This document shows positions 18,435 through 26,362 of a stretch of DNA of 26,450 nt, piece by piece. Origin of the DNA: DATLYB01 sp964502525 (GTDB taxonomy: Bacteria > Bacteroidota > Bacteroidia > Chitinophagales > CAIOSU01); contig CAZCXH010000058.1 in the NCBI GenBank assembly GCA_964502525.1, positions 1 to 26,450 of the forward strand, given 5' to 3'. Made by a program: the position numbers and the translations under genes. The notes beneath the pieces were generated by a model. The model was not told where the DNA came from, did no database searches, and saw only the letters and a program-made list of their open reading frames with translations. Positions within the stretch are counted from its first letter, which is position 1. Each line of letters begins with the position of its first letter.

Positions 18435-20078
18435 CTAAATTATAGTAAAAGCCACCGGCTCGGCATCAACGTTTTTACCGTCCGGCCCTTTAATCTTGAT
18501 GTTCTCAAAAATGAAAATATCCCCGGGTTCAGCTAAGTTAATCAATTCCATAGATTTTGCCGTAAAGTAGGAACCGTTGACATTTTCCTTGAATATTCCC
18601 AGCCCTTTCTGGTTCACATAAGTCAAGGTATATTCCATCACCCGAAACCTTTCGTCAATGATCAGCCCCTGCACATCTGCGGTGAGTTCCCGTTGTTTTT
18701 TGAAAACACTGACGGGCATTTGTCCTCCATAAGAATTGTAGAGCTTCGCCCTTGGGCGGGGCAGGTCCTCCACCTTAAACTGCTGCTCGGCAACTTTTTT
18801 GAATCCGCCTTCCTGGGATGGCACTGAGAGAGTAACCATGACATAGCCGGGCCTGTAAACCTTGGCATAGAATTGCTTCCCGTCATAGATTATTTTACCC
18901 TGGCTGATGGATACGTTATAATTCTCCGGAGAAAATTCAGGATGAAAAACATTGATCGGGTTGTTGATTCCGGCATAAAGAATGTCAAAATCCCTGTGGC
19001 TGATCATCGGTTTGGGATTCACCACAGTATATTCCAATTCAAATGAATGTTCCTTCGCCTTTGATTCGAGCACTTGCTCCTCCTGCTCTTCCTGAGCTTC
19101 CGCTTCGCCACTCCCCTCATCCGGATAACGGTATTTCACCACCCCTTTAATTTTAAACTCGCCTATCTGATCGGTTGGAAGATTGATCTCGCCTACCCCC
19201 TCTTTGAAGATGAAACTGTCAATGATCATTCCTTTTTCATCATAAGTGTAGATTACCGCTTGTTTCAGCTCTTCTTCCGTTTGTCCCGGCACGGTAATCT
19301 TCACATTAGCCTCTTCCCCAAGGTCAAACAATTCCATTTGCGATTCTACCCTCTCCACAAAAACCGTATCCATGTTCAACTCTCTCATGGTTGGAAGAAT
19401 GTCCGAAACCACAAAACTGATGCCTCCTTCGGCTTGTTCATAAAATTTGTTGATCACCAGCGATTCCGCAAGCCTGACGTCATTCTGAAATTTTGTAAGC
19501 AAAGCCACCACAGCGCCCAATGGCACGTTGTCGAAATAGTATTTCTCCCATTTGTAGTTCAACCCTGTTGCTTTGGTTACCGTTTCTGTTGTAACCAGCA
19601 CCGTGTCCAGCAGTTCCTGCTCATCCGGGCCAAGCAGTTGCATCAGTTCGCCTTTTGTTTCCACCAGCACTTTTTTAGTTTCTGTGGCTACACCATTGTT
19701 AATGAACATCCGCGTAGGAATGGAAGCATCAATGGCTTTATCCAAATGTTTGTAGGGGCCAAAACCGCCTCCCCGGGCGATGAGATCGGTTTTAATCGAA
19801 TCGAGATACGCAACAGCGCTGTCGCTGATAGCTTTTGCCGTTATGATCTTTCTGTATATCCTGGCAAACCGCAGCGTGTCGGCTCTTGTAAACTGCTGCA
19901 CATGGTCCATGGCTTTCCGGTTTCGCTGATCAAGCCGGTAATTGGCGCGCTCAAGAGTGCGGTTCAGATCGGTAAATGCCTCGATGAACTCCACCGGCAT
20001 ATTGAGCACAATCATCCCGATCAGCACGAGATAGAGGAAGTTGATAAGCTTTTGCCTTAATGGATTGGCTCCACGCAT
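18435..20078 (-). CDS. GldM-like motor rotor/transducer protein (547 aa)
   Basis: The N-terminus (PLRQKLINFLYLVLIGMIVLN) matches the GldM/PorM signature PRQKMINxMYLVL, including Arg8 just before the single transmembrane helix and Glu30 and Glu33 after it. In known GldM the corresponding Arg interacts with a Glu of the GldL channel. The remaining 510 or so residues are periplasmic, begin with a helical segment (TDLNRTLERANYRLDQRN) and continue into beta-rich domains, in keeping with GldM domains D1-D4. Length is normal for the family. A stretch rich in Glu and Gln (EEQEEQVLESKAKEHS) is unusual. It lies 65 bp downstream of the gldL-like gene. No gldK or gldN is adjacent, so this is probably a paralogue rather than the canonical T9SS component. 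The symbol is therefore left blank. Confidence 0.85.
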   Translation of the reverse strand: MRGANPLRQKLINFLYLVLIGMIVLNMPVEFIEAFTDLNRTLERANYRLDQRNRKAMDHVQQFTRADTLRFARIYRKIITAKAISDSAVAYLDSIKTDLIARGGGFGPYKHLDKAIDASIPTRMFINNGVATETKKVLVETKGELMQLLGPDEQELLDTVLVTTETVTKATGLNYKWEKYYFDNVPLGAVVALLTKFQNDVRLAESLVINKFYEQAEGGISFVVSDILPTMRELNMDTVFVERVESQMELFDLGEEANVKITVPGQTEEELKQAVIYTYDEKGMIIDSFIFKEGVGEINLPTDQIGEFKIKGVVKYRYPDEGSGEAEAQEEQEEQVLESKAKEHSFELEYTVVNPKPMISHRDFDILYAGINNPINVFHPEFSPENYNVSISQGKIIYDGKQFYAKVYRPGYVMVTLSVPSQEGGFKKVAEQQFKVEDLPRPRAKLYNSYGGQMPVSVFKKQRELTADVQGLIIDERFRVMEYTLTYVNQKGLGIFKENVNGSYFTAKSMELINLAEPGDIFIFENIKIKGPDGKNVDAEPVAFTII

Positions 20079-20143
20079 GCCTGGTTTATTCGTTTACCGG
20101 TCGTTCAGATTGACCGATTAGCAAGTTAACATTAACCTAAAAA

Positions 20144-20704
20144 CTATCTCCTTGCATTATTGTCACCCCCGAATACATTCAGCATCTTTTCATAGTAGGC
20201 ATTCATCTCCGCTATGCTTTTATTAAGTCTGATGACTTCATCTTCAAACGTTTCCGATGCCTGCTTCATGCGTTCAATATGCTCGGTAAACTGAGCGGTA
20301 TTGGATACTTCGCTCATCTTGGTGATGTTCTGCTCAAGCAATTCCACGCTGCGGGTCAGTTTTTCAATAATCACCGGATCGAGGTTTGCCTTCTCCACCA
20401 GTTGCTCGAGCCGCTCTATTGGCGACTCGTCCTCGCGCAGCAATTGCGGAAACAACTTCTCCCATTTGTAATCCTTCTCCACCTTTCTCATTTCAAAAGC
20501 AGAAACGATAAACACGATAGCTTCCACTGTCAGCCCGATGATAAGGAAAGTATTCGCCCACGAGAACAACAGGTATTTTGCGACCAAACCAAATATAACT
20601 ACAGCCGCACCGACACCATAAACAACATTCAGCGGATCAAGTTTGAATGTGACGTCCCTCTTCTTTTTTAATGTAGGCTGCTTGATTGGTCGTTTAATGG
20701 ACAT
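20144..20704 (-). CDS. GldL-like proton-channel protein (186 aa)
   Basis: Residues about 27-47 and 50-70 are two membrane helices (VVYGVGAAVVIFGLVAKYLLF and TFLIIGLTVEAIVFIVSAF). Glu61 in GLTVEAIVF occupies the position of the essential intramembrane Glu of GldL (GLxxEAxIFxxSAFE). After the membrane come YKWEKLFPQL, as in GldL, and a long cytoplasmic coiled-coil region (about 90-175). The usual KIxHWPGA loop of GldL is replaced by AKYLLFSWANT, marking divergence from the canonical protein. GldL pentamers with GldM dimers convert the proton gradient into motion that powers T9SS and gliding. Here it is the first gene of a minus-strand operon leading to GldM-like and outer-membrane proteins. Confidence 0.87.
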   Translation of the reverse strand: MSIKRPIKQPTLKKKRDVTFKLDPLNVVYGVGAAVVIFGLVAKYLLFSWANTFLIIGLTVEAIVFIVSAFEMRKVEKDYKWEKLFPQLLREDESPIERLEQLVEKANLDPVIIEKLTRSVELLEQNITKMSEVSNTAQFTEHIERMKQASETFEDEVIRLNKSIAEMNAYYEKMLNVFGGDNNARR

Positions 20705-21101
20705 TGATAATTACTGTAATTACTGCTGAAGCGATAAAATGCAAATGACGGCTGCGCATCAATCATTCCGGCTTTTGGAATTTTCAACTTTTGCGAAGAT
20801 AGAAAAATTAGTTTACGGTTGATTTGACAACTGTTTTTGACTTGCAACCCCGGAGCGGGCCGGTGGTTCGCGCTATCAGAAAATGTTAATCAAAATTAGC
20901 CCATTGCATAACACTTCCCCACTTCTTTTTTTTTCTGATCTGAACTCAGGTAATGCAAACTGCAACTCTTTCGTATTGGTTTTTGCTAACTCAGACAATC
21001 CATCAACCCTGAAAATGTTCACTAAATGTTGATAGAAAACAGATGCTTTTTTGGATTCCGATATAATGGCGTAGCTTTTGCCTCTTAAAAAAAAATTTCT
21101 T
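20705..21101. other. Divergent intergenic region between gldL-like and PH-like genes
   Basis: About 400 bp between two divergent start codons, expected to hold both promoters. Apart from the -7-like box at 20794-20801 I see an A-tract just before the ATG at 21102 and no clear hairpin, repeat or small ORF. Overlapping minus-strand open frames in 20876-21289 have no recognisable composition and run into the PH-like gene. Confidence 0.5.
20794..20801 (-). promoter_or_regulatory. Possible -7 box for the gldLM-like operon
   Basis: On the minus strand TATCTTCG resembles the Bacteroidota -7 consensus TAnnTTTG with one change, 90 bp upstream of the gldL-like start. A matching TTTG at the expected 19-bp distance is missing (AATC is found there), so this is only a candidate. 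Confidence 0.3.
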
Positions 21102-21461
21102 ATGGTAAAAGTAACTGCAACAGACGAACATTTCATTTTCAATGTGCAGGGAATGCATAAGCTCTGGAGCTTTAAAGACACGATTAAAGTGCCCAAAGAG
21201 CATATTGTCAAAGCGCACAACGACCGCAGGGCCATTCCGCTGTGGAAAGGGTTGCGCCTGCCCGGCACTTTCGTGCCTTTCGTAATCACTGCCGGAACCT
21301 ATTACAAACGGGGAACAAAAAACTTCTGGGACATTGTTAAAGAACGCAACGCCATTGTAGTGGAGTTGAAAGATGAAAGGTACAAGAACCTCTTCATCGA
21401 AGTGGAAAATCCGGAAGAAACGCTGACGCTGCTGAACGGCAAGAATGGCGCTCCGCGATAG
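21102..21461 (+). CDS. Small PH-like conserved protein (119 aa)
   Basis: A soluble protein with no signal peptide or membrane helix. Features: a short beta-rich start (VKVTATDEHFIFNVQGMHKLW), a central KGLRLPGTFVPFVITAGTYY segment, then KNFWDIVKERNAIVVEL and a closing IEVENPEETLTLL. I recognise this as a widespread, mostly uncharacterised bacterial family. The strand pattern and the FWD...IVVEL/ENPEE ending recall bacterial PH-like folds, but that is an inference. The frame is open to a TTG at 21078; I prefer the ATG at 21102 because the preceding codons (LKKKF) come from the upstream A-tract. A membrane glycosyltransferase gene follows 52 bp later on the same strand. Function is unknown. Confidence 0.75.
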   Translation: MVKVTATDEHFIFNVQGMHKLWSFKDTIKVPKEHIVKAHNDRRAIPLWKGLRLPGTFVPFVITAGTYYKRGTKNFWDIVKERNAIVVELKDERYKNLFIEVENPEETLTLLNGKNGAPR

Positions 21462-21513
21462 ATGCGCGTTTGACAAACAACCCGGTATTATCGCGGCATA
21501 GATTAAACTGCTA

Positions 21514-22995
21514 ATGGGTTTAAATACCCGAAGGAGGGTGATGTCTGCGCTGAAAGTTATACTGTTCCTTGCGCTTGTTTCACCTCCTCTTTTCCTTGAA
21601 TTGCACACTCCTGCAATCCATCTTTGGGACGAGGCGCGTTACGCCATTAATGCCTATGAGATGCATAAAAACGGCAACTACTTTGTCCCTTATTACGAAG
21701 GGAAACCTGATTCGTGGAATATCAAGCCTCCTCTCATGGCATGGCTGCAGGTAATCTGCATCAAACTCTTCGGATTTAATGAATTTGCAGTAAGGCTGCC
21801 ATCCGCGCTTGCCGGCTTGCTGACGACTGTGCTGCTGATGTGTTTCTCCATCAGATACATTCAGAGCTATTGGTTTGGGCTGATCGCCTCCCTTATTCTT
21901 ATCACGGCTTTCGGCTATGTGGACATTCATGCCGCGCGAACTGGCGATTATGACGCGCTGTTCACCTTATTTACAACCCTTTACCTGCTTTCCTTCTTTC
22001 TGTTCATGGAAAAGGGCGAAGGAAAATATCTTCATTTCTTCTTCGCAGGGGTGGCTCTTGCTGTCTTTACAAAGAATGTTCAGGGATTATTATTCATTCC
22101 TGCCATTGGAATTTATTTCCTGGCGCGCAAAAATGTTTCCGAATTAATCAAAAGCAAATGGTTTTGGATAGACCTGCTGCTGTGCCTTGGCTTAATGCTG
22201 GGATATTACGCGCTGCGGGAGCGCCATAACCCCGGATACATTTACGCCATTGCGGGTGTGACGAATTATTTCACTCCCCGGGCGGACCACCAGCGGGATT
22301 TTATCTTTTACTTCATCCGGTTAATTGATTACAGTTATGCAACCTGGTATTGGCTCGTTCCATGTGGAATTGCAATAGCCCTCTGCATTAAGAATGATGG
22401 TTTCCGGCAAATAGCGCTTTTCAGCGCGCTGGCAATTTTAGTTTACTGGCTCATTATATCCTTCTCGACAACCAAACTTGAATGGTATCAGATGCCATTG
22501 TTCCCGATGCTTGCGCTGCTCACCGCAATTCCTGTGTTTTGGCTTTTCGGCTATCTGAAGGAATTGAAAGAGGTTAAAGAGCAATTCAGATTCAATATCG
22601 TCCCGTTCGTATTGTTGTTCATGATTTTCCTGCACCCGTATGAAAGAATCATTAAAAAAGTGTCGCAGGAAATCAGCCTGGAAAAAAAATTTTACAATAT
22701 CAGTTATTTCCTGAAGTGGGCGGCAGGCGGTCAGCTTTCCCTTAAAGATCACTACTTGTGTTATGACGGATACAACGCCCATCTGCTGTTTTACATTGAC
22801 ATGCTGAATAACAAAGGACAGAACGTAGGCATCAAGGACTGGCACAGGCTGTTGCCGGGAGATATGATAATTTCGAGCCAGCCATCGGTTCAGGAGCATA
22901 TTGAAGAAAATTATCAATACGGTATCATTCGCAGTTATCTTAACGTAAAGACCTATAGCATCTATGGAAACAGGGGCGAAACCAACTTATACTGA
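21514..22995 (+). CDS. ArnT/PMT-type (GT83/GT39) membrane glycosyltransferase (493 aa)
   Basis: Integral membrane protein with about ten or more helices. The first extracytoplasmic loop carries the family signature WDEARYAINAYEM (Asp39-Glu40) and NIKPPLMAW (Lys71 to Leu74), the catalytic and lipid-phosphate-binding elements of GT-C enzymes such as ArnT. A further conserved-type motif is AARTGDYDALFTLF. Such enzymes move a sugar from undecaprenyl phosphate to lipid A, protein or glycan on the periplasmic face. The soluble C-terminal part (about 395-493) is a small periplasmic domain. Two starts are possible: ATG 21514 and ATG 21541. The second has AAGGAGGG only 3 nt upstream, but Bacteroidota rarely depend on such sites. 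Acceptor unknown. Confidence 0.82.
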   Translation: MGLNTRRRVMSALKVILFLALVSPPLFLELHTPAIHLWDEARYAINAYEMHKNGNYFVPYYEGKPDSWNIKPPLMAWLQVICIKLFGFNEFAVRLPSALAGLLTTVLLMCFSIRYIQSYWFGLIASLILITAFGYVDIHAARTGDYDALFTLFTTLYLLSFFLFMEKGEGKYLHFFFAGVALAVFTKNVQGLLFIPAIGIYFLARKNVSELIKSKWFWIDLLLCLGLMLGYYALRERHNPGYIYAIAGVTNYFTPRADHQRDFIFYFIRLIDYSYATWYWLVPCGIAIALCIKNDGFRQIALFSALAILVYWLIISFSTTKLEWYQMPLFPMLALLTAIPVFWLFGYLKELKEVKEQFRFNIVPFVLLFMIFLHPYERIIKKVSQEISLEKKFYNISYFLKWAAGGQLSLKDHYLCYDGYNAHLLFYIDMLNNKGQNVGIKDWHRLLPGDMIISSQPSVQEHIEENYQYGIIRSYLNVKTYSIYGNRGETNLY

Positions 22996-23074
22996 AATGG
23001 CATACACCTGCACTATGTTTTTTTCCTGCGGCAGAGAAGACGCACTGGCAGGGGCGCCTTCTTAATTTTTTGCC

Positions 23075-23479
23075 CTAAACCTTTCCTTCCAAAAATCTGA
23101 ACATCAGCATTTTTTCTGTTCTGACATCCTCTCTCAACTGGTCCACTTTTTTCCGCAATTGTGTATGTTGCGAACGGTATCGCGCATCATCGCTGCTCTT
23201 GTTGCCAAGTAATTGCGCCAGTTCCTTCTCATGCGACCTGACGTCCTGCTCCAATTCGCTGGTGACAGCCTGACTCAATTTGCCCATGTTTTCCAGCAGG
23301 CGCTCCCACTGTTTTTCCTTTTCGAGCTTGATCACCTTCGACTTCAGCAGCTTCGTGTAAAATCTGATCTCGCTGGTCATTAATTCCAGTTCGCCTTGCC
23401 ATTCTTTGGTTTCAGCGTGTAATACATCAAGTCCTGCTTCCAGCAGGTAGCTTGTTTTAGGGTCGGAAATTGCTTGCAT
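23075..23479 (-). CDS. Coiled-coil hypothetical protein (134 aa)
   Basis: The protein starts MQAISDPKTSYLLEAGLD and is charged and almost wholly helical. Heptad-like stretches (EWQGELELMTSEIRFYTKLLKSK and HTQLRKKVDQLREDVRTEKM) point to a coiled coil. No signal peptide, membrane helix or catalytic motif is seen. The open frame extends upstream to 23557, but that would overlap the thioredoxin gene by 67 bp and adds an unlikely N-terminus, so the ATG at 23479 is chosen. It lies 11 bp after the thioredoxin stop on the same strand, so the two are very probably co-transcribed. Function is unknown. Confidence 0.7.
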   Translation of the reverse strand: MQAISDPKTSYLLEAGLDVLHAETKEWQGELELMTSEIRFYTKLLKSKVIKLEKEKQWERLLENMGKLSQAVTSELEQDVRSHEKELAQLLGNKSSDDARYRSQHTQLRKKVDQLREDVRTEKMLMFRFLEGKV

Positions 23480-23490
23480 GTTTTTGGTTT

Positions 23491-23787
23491 TTATGATGAA
23501 TGTTGTTGAATCACGTTGAGTATCTCCTGTTTCGGCATCACACCGGCTTCCCTCCACAGAATCTGTCCGTTTTTAAACAAGATCATCGTAGGCACACCGC
23601 GAACGCCATAGTGGACGGCTGCTTGGGTGTTTTTGTCAACGTTAACCTTCACGATTCTGATGCTGTCGCCCAGTTCCTCCTTTATTTCTTCGAGGATGGG
23701 CGCCATCGTCTTGCATGGCCCGCACCATTCCGCATGAAAGTCAACCAGCACGGGCGTATTGGAGTTGATTAATTCCTGAAATTTCAT
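23491..23787 (-). CDS. Thioredoxin (98 aa)
   Basis: Cytoplasmic thiol-disulfide reductase. The active site Trp21-Cys22-Gly23-Pro24-Cys25 is intact, Asp16 (LVDFHAEW) is the buried acid, and Pro66 in GVPT is the cis-proline. The C-terminal glycine region reads REAGVMPK. The length of 98 residues is slightly below the usual 105-110, trimmed at both ends, but no core strand is missing. There is no signal peptide. It heads a two-gene unit with the coiled-coil protein 11 bp downstream. Confidence 0.93.
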   Translation of the reverse strand: MKFQELINSNTPVLVDFHAEWCGPCKTMAPILEEIKEELGDSIRIVKVNVDKNTQAAVHYGVRGVPTMILFKNGQILWREAGVMPKQEILNVIQQHSS

Positions 23788-23933
23788 TTCAACAAAGTTT
23801 TTTTACTCCTTTAACCTTCGTTGCAGCGATAACGTTCATAAAGCAAAGAGATGAAATATCCGGGATGCGATTGGTGATTTTTGTCACATCCCTGCCGTGC
23901 CATTGAAAAATTTGCCGCAAAAATCTAACTTAG

Positions 23934-23947
23934 CTAACGCTTGTTAG
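23934..23947 (+). promoter_or_regulatory. Probable PaaR-type TetR operator
   Basis: CTAACGCTTGTTAG, a pseudo-palindrome with CTAAC/GTTAG arms, ends 4 bp before the ATG of the TetR gene. It matches the operator consensus remembered for Thermus PaaR (CNAACGNNCGTTNG) at all but one fixed position. Its location fits autorepression of the regulator and probably control of the following paaAB. PaaR-type repressors release DNA on binding phenylacetyl-CoA. Confidence 0.65.
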
Positions 23948-23951
23948 TTTA

Positions 23952-24533
23952 ATGACTGTTTCAATATTTAAAACGAAGGATCAGATAGTGGCCGTGGCGC
24001 AGAAGATGTTTCGGGAACGCGGTTACGCAGCAGCCTCCATGCGCGAAATTGCAAGCGAAGTGGGAGTGGAGCCTGCCAGCATTTACAGTCATTTCAGGTC
24101 CAAAGATGACATTCTGAAGCATATCTGTTTTTGCATTGCCGATGAGTTTTTCGAAGTTCAGGAGCCAGTTTTAAATTCAGTATCGAATCCGGTGGAGAAG
24201 TTGAAGCGACTGATTTCCGGGCATATTGGCGTTATCATGCGCAACCTCGATGCGGCAACTGTTTTTTTCATTGAATGGAGTTTCATGAAGGAAACTGATT
24301 TGAAAGGATTTATCAAATTGCGCGAACGTTATGAGAAAGGATTTCATGAAGTCATCCGGGAAGGAGTCGCAAGCGGTGACTTCAGGATGACTGATGTGAA
24401 CTTCACGGCACGATTGCTGTTCTCCCTGATGAACGGTATTCACGAATGGTATAGACCAAGCGGGAAAGTTTCACCGGATGAGATGGGGGAAAAAATGAGC
24501 GAATTTGTTTTGAAGGGATTGATAATAAAATAA
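23952..24533 (+). CDS. TetR-family regulator, PaaR-like (193 aa)
   Basis: The N-terminal DNA-binding domain (residues about 8-55) has the TetR helix-turn-helix signature: FRERGYAAASMREIASEVGVEPASIYSHFRSKDDIL. The C-terminal two thirds are helical and form the ligand-binding and dimer domain. It sits 84 bp upstream of paaA on the same strand, with a PaaR-like operator just before its own start. It is thus most likely the repressor of phenylacetate degradation that responds to phenylacetyl-CoA. The effector cannot be proven from sequence alone. The region between it and paaA carries a strong hairpin. Confidence 0.85.
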   Translation: MTVSIFKTKDQIVAVAQKMFRERGYAAASMREIASEVGVEPASIYSHFRSKDDILKHICFCIADEFFEVQEPVLNSVSNPVEKLKRLISGHIGVIMRNLDAATVFFIEWSFMKETDLKGFIKLRERYEKGFHEVIREGVASGDFRMTDVNFTARLLFSLMNGIHEWYRPSGKVSPDEMGEKMSEFVLKGLIIK

Positions 24534-24559
24534 TTCAACTGCGCACGACTACGAGTGCG

Positions 24560-24592
24560 AGACCTGACAGGTTTGTGAAACCTGTCAGGTCT
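24560..24592. repeat. Perfect 15-bp palindromic hairpin between TetR gene and paaA
   Basis: AGACCTGACAGGTTT, then GTG, then AAACCTGTCAGGTCT: a 33-nt perfect inverted repeat. It has no poly-T tail, so it is not a typical terminator. Palindromes with the GACCTGACAGGTTT core recur as dispersed repeats in Bacteroidota genomes, as far as I recall. It lies 26 bp before the paaA start and could affect read-through or mRNA stability. Confidence 0.85.
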
Positions 24593-24617
24593 GTCTATCA
24601 ACCAAAAACGACAAATT

Positions 24618-25607
24618 ATGTACGGCAACCTTTCCATCACTGAAGAACCTAAGGGTAAAAAGCCTGCGAGTCAGGAGGACCCCGGGAAACTTGCGGAGTT
24701 TCAGGCAAAGATTGATGCGGGTGAAAAAATAGAGCCGCATGACTGGATGCCTGCTGAATACCGCAAGCAGCTTATCCGCATGATCGAGCAGCACGCCCAT
24801 TCTGAAATCATCGGTGCGCTTCCGGAAGGAACCTGGATCACGCGCGCGCCAAGCCTGAAGCGCAAGCTGGCATTGATTGCCAAGGTGCAAGATGAAGTCG
24901 GTCATGGGCATCTGCTTTATAATGCCGCTGAAACGCTCGGCAAATCGCGCGAACAGATGATTAATGATTTGATTACCGGAAAGTCGAAATATTCCAATGT
25001 ATTCAACTATCCTGCTAAAACGTGGGCTGATGTGACGGTGATCGGATTTCTGATTGATGCCGCAGCCATTGTCAACCAGCTTGCCAATGCAAAAGGCTCG
25101 TACGGTCCCTATTGCCGCGCGTTGGAAAGAATATGTTATGAAGAATCATTTCATTTGAAGCAAGGGCACGAGGCGTTTGTCTATCTCGCCACCGGAACCC
25201 CAAAGCAGCGCGACATGCTGCAGGATGCCGTGAACCGCTGGTACCGTCCGATCATTCACTTCTTTGGTCCTCCAGACAAAGTCTCTGTTCACACCGAGCA
25301 ACTCATGCGCTGGAAAGTGAAGATGGATACGAACGATAACATGCGCAACCAATTTCTGGACACTTATGTGCCGAAGGTGCAGGAAGTGGGAATCTCCTTC
25401 CCCGATAAAAATCTCCGCAAGAATTCCAAAACCGGCAATTGGGAATTTTCTGATCCAAACTGGGATGAATTTTTCCAGGTGATTAACGGAAATGGTCCTT
25501 GCAACAAAGAACGGCTTGCCGTTCGCAGATGGGCGGAAGAGCACGGCAGGTGGGTGAGGAGAGCGTTGTTGAATCCTTCTGAAAGATATTTAATGCCTTT
25601 ATCATAA
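24618..25607 (+). CDS. paaA: 1,2-phenylacetyl-CoA epoxidase subunit PaaA (catalytic)
   Basis: Diiron oxygenase subunit that converts phenylacetyl-CoA to the 1,2-epoxide, the first ring-activating step of the aerobic phenylacetate pathway. It works in the cytoplasm with PaaB, PaaC and the reductase PaaE. The ferritin-like fold's metal ligands are visible: Glu63 (HSEIIGALPEG), Glu93 and His96 (QDEVGHGH), Asp147 (FLIDAAA), Glu176 and His179 (YEESFHLKQGHEAF). The 329 residues are typical of the family with a slightly extended N-terminus. The ATG at 24618 gives MYGNL, and the upstream hairpin marks the limit. paaB follows after 70 bp. Confidence 0.95.
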   Translation: MYGNLSITEEPKGKKPASQEDPGKLAEFQAKIDAGEKIEPHDWMPAEYRKQLIRMIEQHAHSEIIGALPEGTWITRAPSLKRKLALIAKVQDEVGHGHLLYNAAETLGKSREQMINDLITGKSKYSNVFNYPAKTWADVTVIGFLIDAAAIVNQLANAKGSYGPYCRALERICYEESFHLKQGHEAFVYLATGTPKQRDMLQDAVNRWYRPIIHFFGPPDKVSVHTEQLMRWKVKMDTNDNMRNQFLDTYVPKVQEVGISFPDKNLRKNSKTGNWEFSDPNWDEFFQVINGNGPCNKERLAVRRWAEEHGRWVRRALLNPSERYLMPLS

Positions 25608-25673
25608 AAGTTTACCGTTTACGGTTTTCAGTAAACCTGACCGCAAACGGGTAAACGTGTAAACCGTAAACTT
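25608..25673. repeat. Inverted repeat in the paaA-paaB gap
   Basis: AAGTTTACCGTTTAC at 25608-25622 pairs with GTAAACCGTAAACTT at 25659-25673, with one mismatch in 15. Further GTTTAC/GTAAAC copies lie in between, so several pairings are possible. It begins on the base after the paaA stop and ends 4 bp before the paaB start, filling the whole gap. It looks like a dispersed palindromic repeat rather than a terminator. Confidence 0.8.
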
Positions 25674-25677
25674 AAAC

Positions 25678-26040
25678 ATGCCATCCCTCGACCCCCGAAT
25701 AAACCGCATCCAAACTCCCGAAAAAATAGAGCCTGTCAACGAACACGAGAACTGGCAGACTTACGAGGTGTTCCACCAGGAGAAGCGCGGAAAGCATCAC
25801 GAGCATGTCGGTTCGGTGCATGCGCCCAATCACGAGCTCGCCCTGATTTTCGCCAAGGAACAGTATGCGCGGAGAAAGAAGTGTGTGAACATCTGGGTGG
25901 TGAAAACATCCGACATCCACGCATTCAACCTCGAAGATGAAGATATGTTTACTACCACTCCCGAAAAAGTCCATCGTGAGGCGGCTGGTTACCGGGTGAT
26001 GGAGAAGATTGCCCGGTACAAGCAGAGCTTAAAGTCTTAG
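25678..26040 (+). CDS. paaB: 1,2-phenylacetyl-CoA epoxidase subunit PaaB
   Basis: Small structural subunit that bridges PaaAC heterodimers in the epoxidase complex. Signature segments are WQTYEVFHQEKRG, HVGSVHAPNHELALIFAKE, QYARRKKCVNIWVVKTSDI and EDEDMFTTTPEKVHREAAGY. At 120 residues it is longer than the roughly 95-residue Escherichia coli protein, through an extended N-terminus and C-terminus. The start ATG at 25678 lies 4 bp after the inverted repeat. The next expected gene, paaC, does not begin within the remaining 410 bp. Confidence 0.93.
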   Translation: MPSLDPRINRIQTPEKIEPVNEHENWQTYEVFHQEKRGKHHEHVGSVHAPNHELALIFAKEQYARRKKCVNIWVVKTSDIHAFNLEDEDMFTTTPEKVHREAAGYRVMEKIARYKQSLKS

Positions 26041-26062
26041 AGACTGTTTAAAATCAGGAATA

Positions 26063-26127
26063 GAACGCAGATGACGCTGATAAATATGATTTACACGGAC
26101 GAAAATCTGTGATTATCAACTGAGTTC
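26063..26127. repeat. Dispersed-repeat-like segment (GAACGCAGATGACGC type)
   Basis: The segment opens with GAACGCAGATGACGCTGA and closes with TGAGTTC, with ATTTACACGGA and AAAATCTGTG inside. It resembles the degenerate GAAC...GTTC palindromic repeats built from words such as ATTTACACGGAT that are scattered through many environmental bacterial genomes. Recognition is by pattern memory, without other copies in the window. Confidence 0.45.
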
Positions 26128-26343
26128 GGAATAAGCAAATTGACAGAAAAGAGACATTAAACCTATCACTTGTGGACATATTGTCAGCATTGGGTTTTGA
26201 AACCTGAAAAACTACGCGTTTATTGATACAAACAATCAATCAGCGATTATCCGCGCAACCCGCGTCATCAACGCGCTGTTATATATAAAAACGAATTATA
26301 TGGTCAGATGCGCATTTTTACGATGAACCAACAAATTAAACCA

Positions 26344-26362
26344 CCACCTGCAAAGCAGGTGG
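26344..26362. repeat. REP-like hairpin CCACCTGC-AAA-GCAGGTGG
   Basis: A perfect 8-bp stem with an AAA loop, flanked by TTAAA on one side and TTTAAA on the other. It has no T-tract. Such short GC-rich hairpins in AT-rich surroundings fit a REP-type element or a terminator of the paa transcript. Confidence 0.6.

Noticed and set aside
20876..21608. Minus-strand frames of 137 and 201 codons overlapping the PH-like gene
   Set aside because: The plus-strand product has a recognisable conserved sequence, whereas these have no signal, domain or plausible start context.
23480..23557. Longer N-terminus for the coiled-coil protein
   Set aside because: It would overlap the thioredoxin reading frame and adds a low-quality sequence before a good ATG at 23479.
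24560..24592. Rho-independent terminator between the TetR gene and paaA
   Set aside because: The stem is perfect but no T-tract follows on either strand, so a repeat element is more likely.
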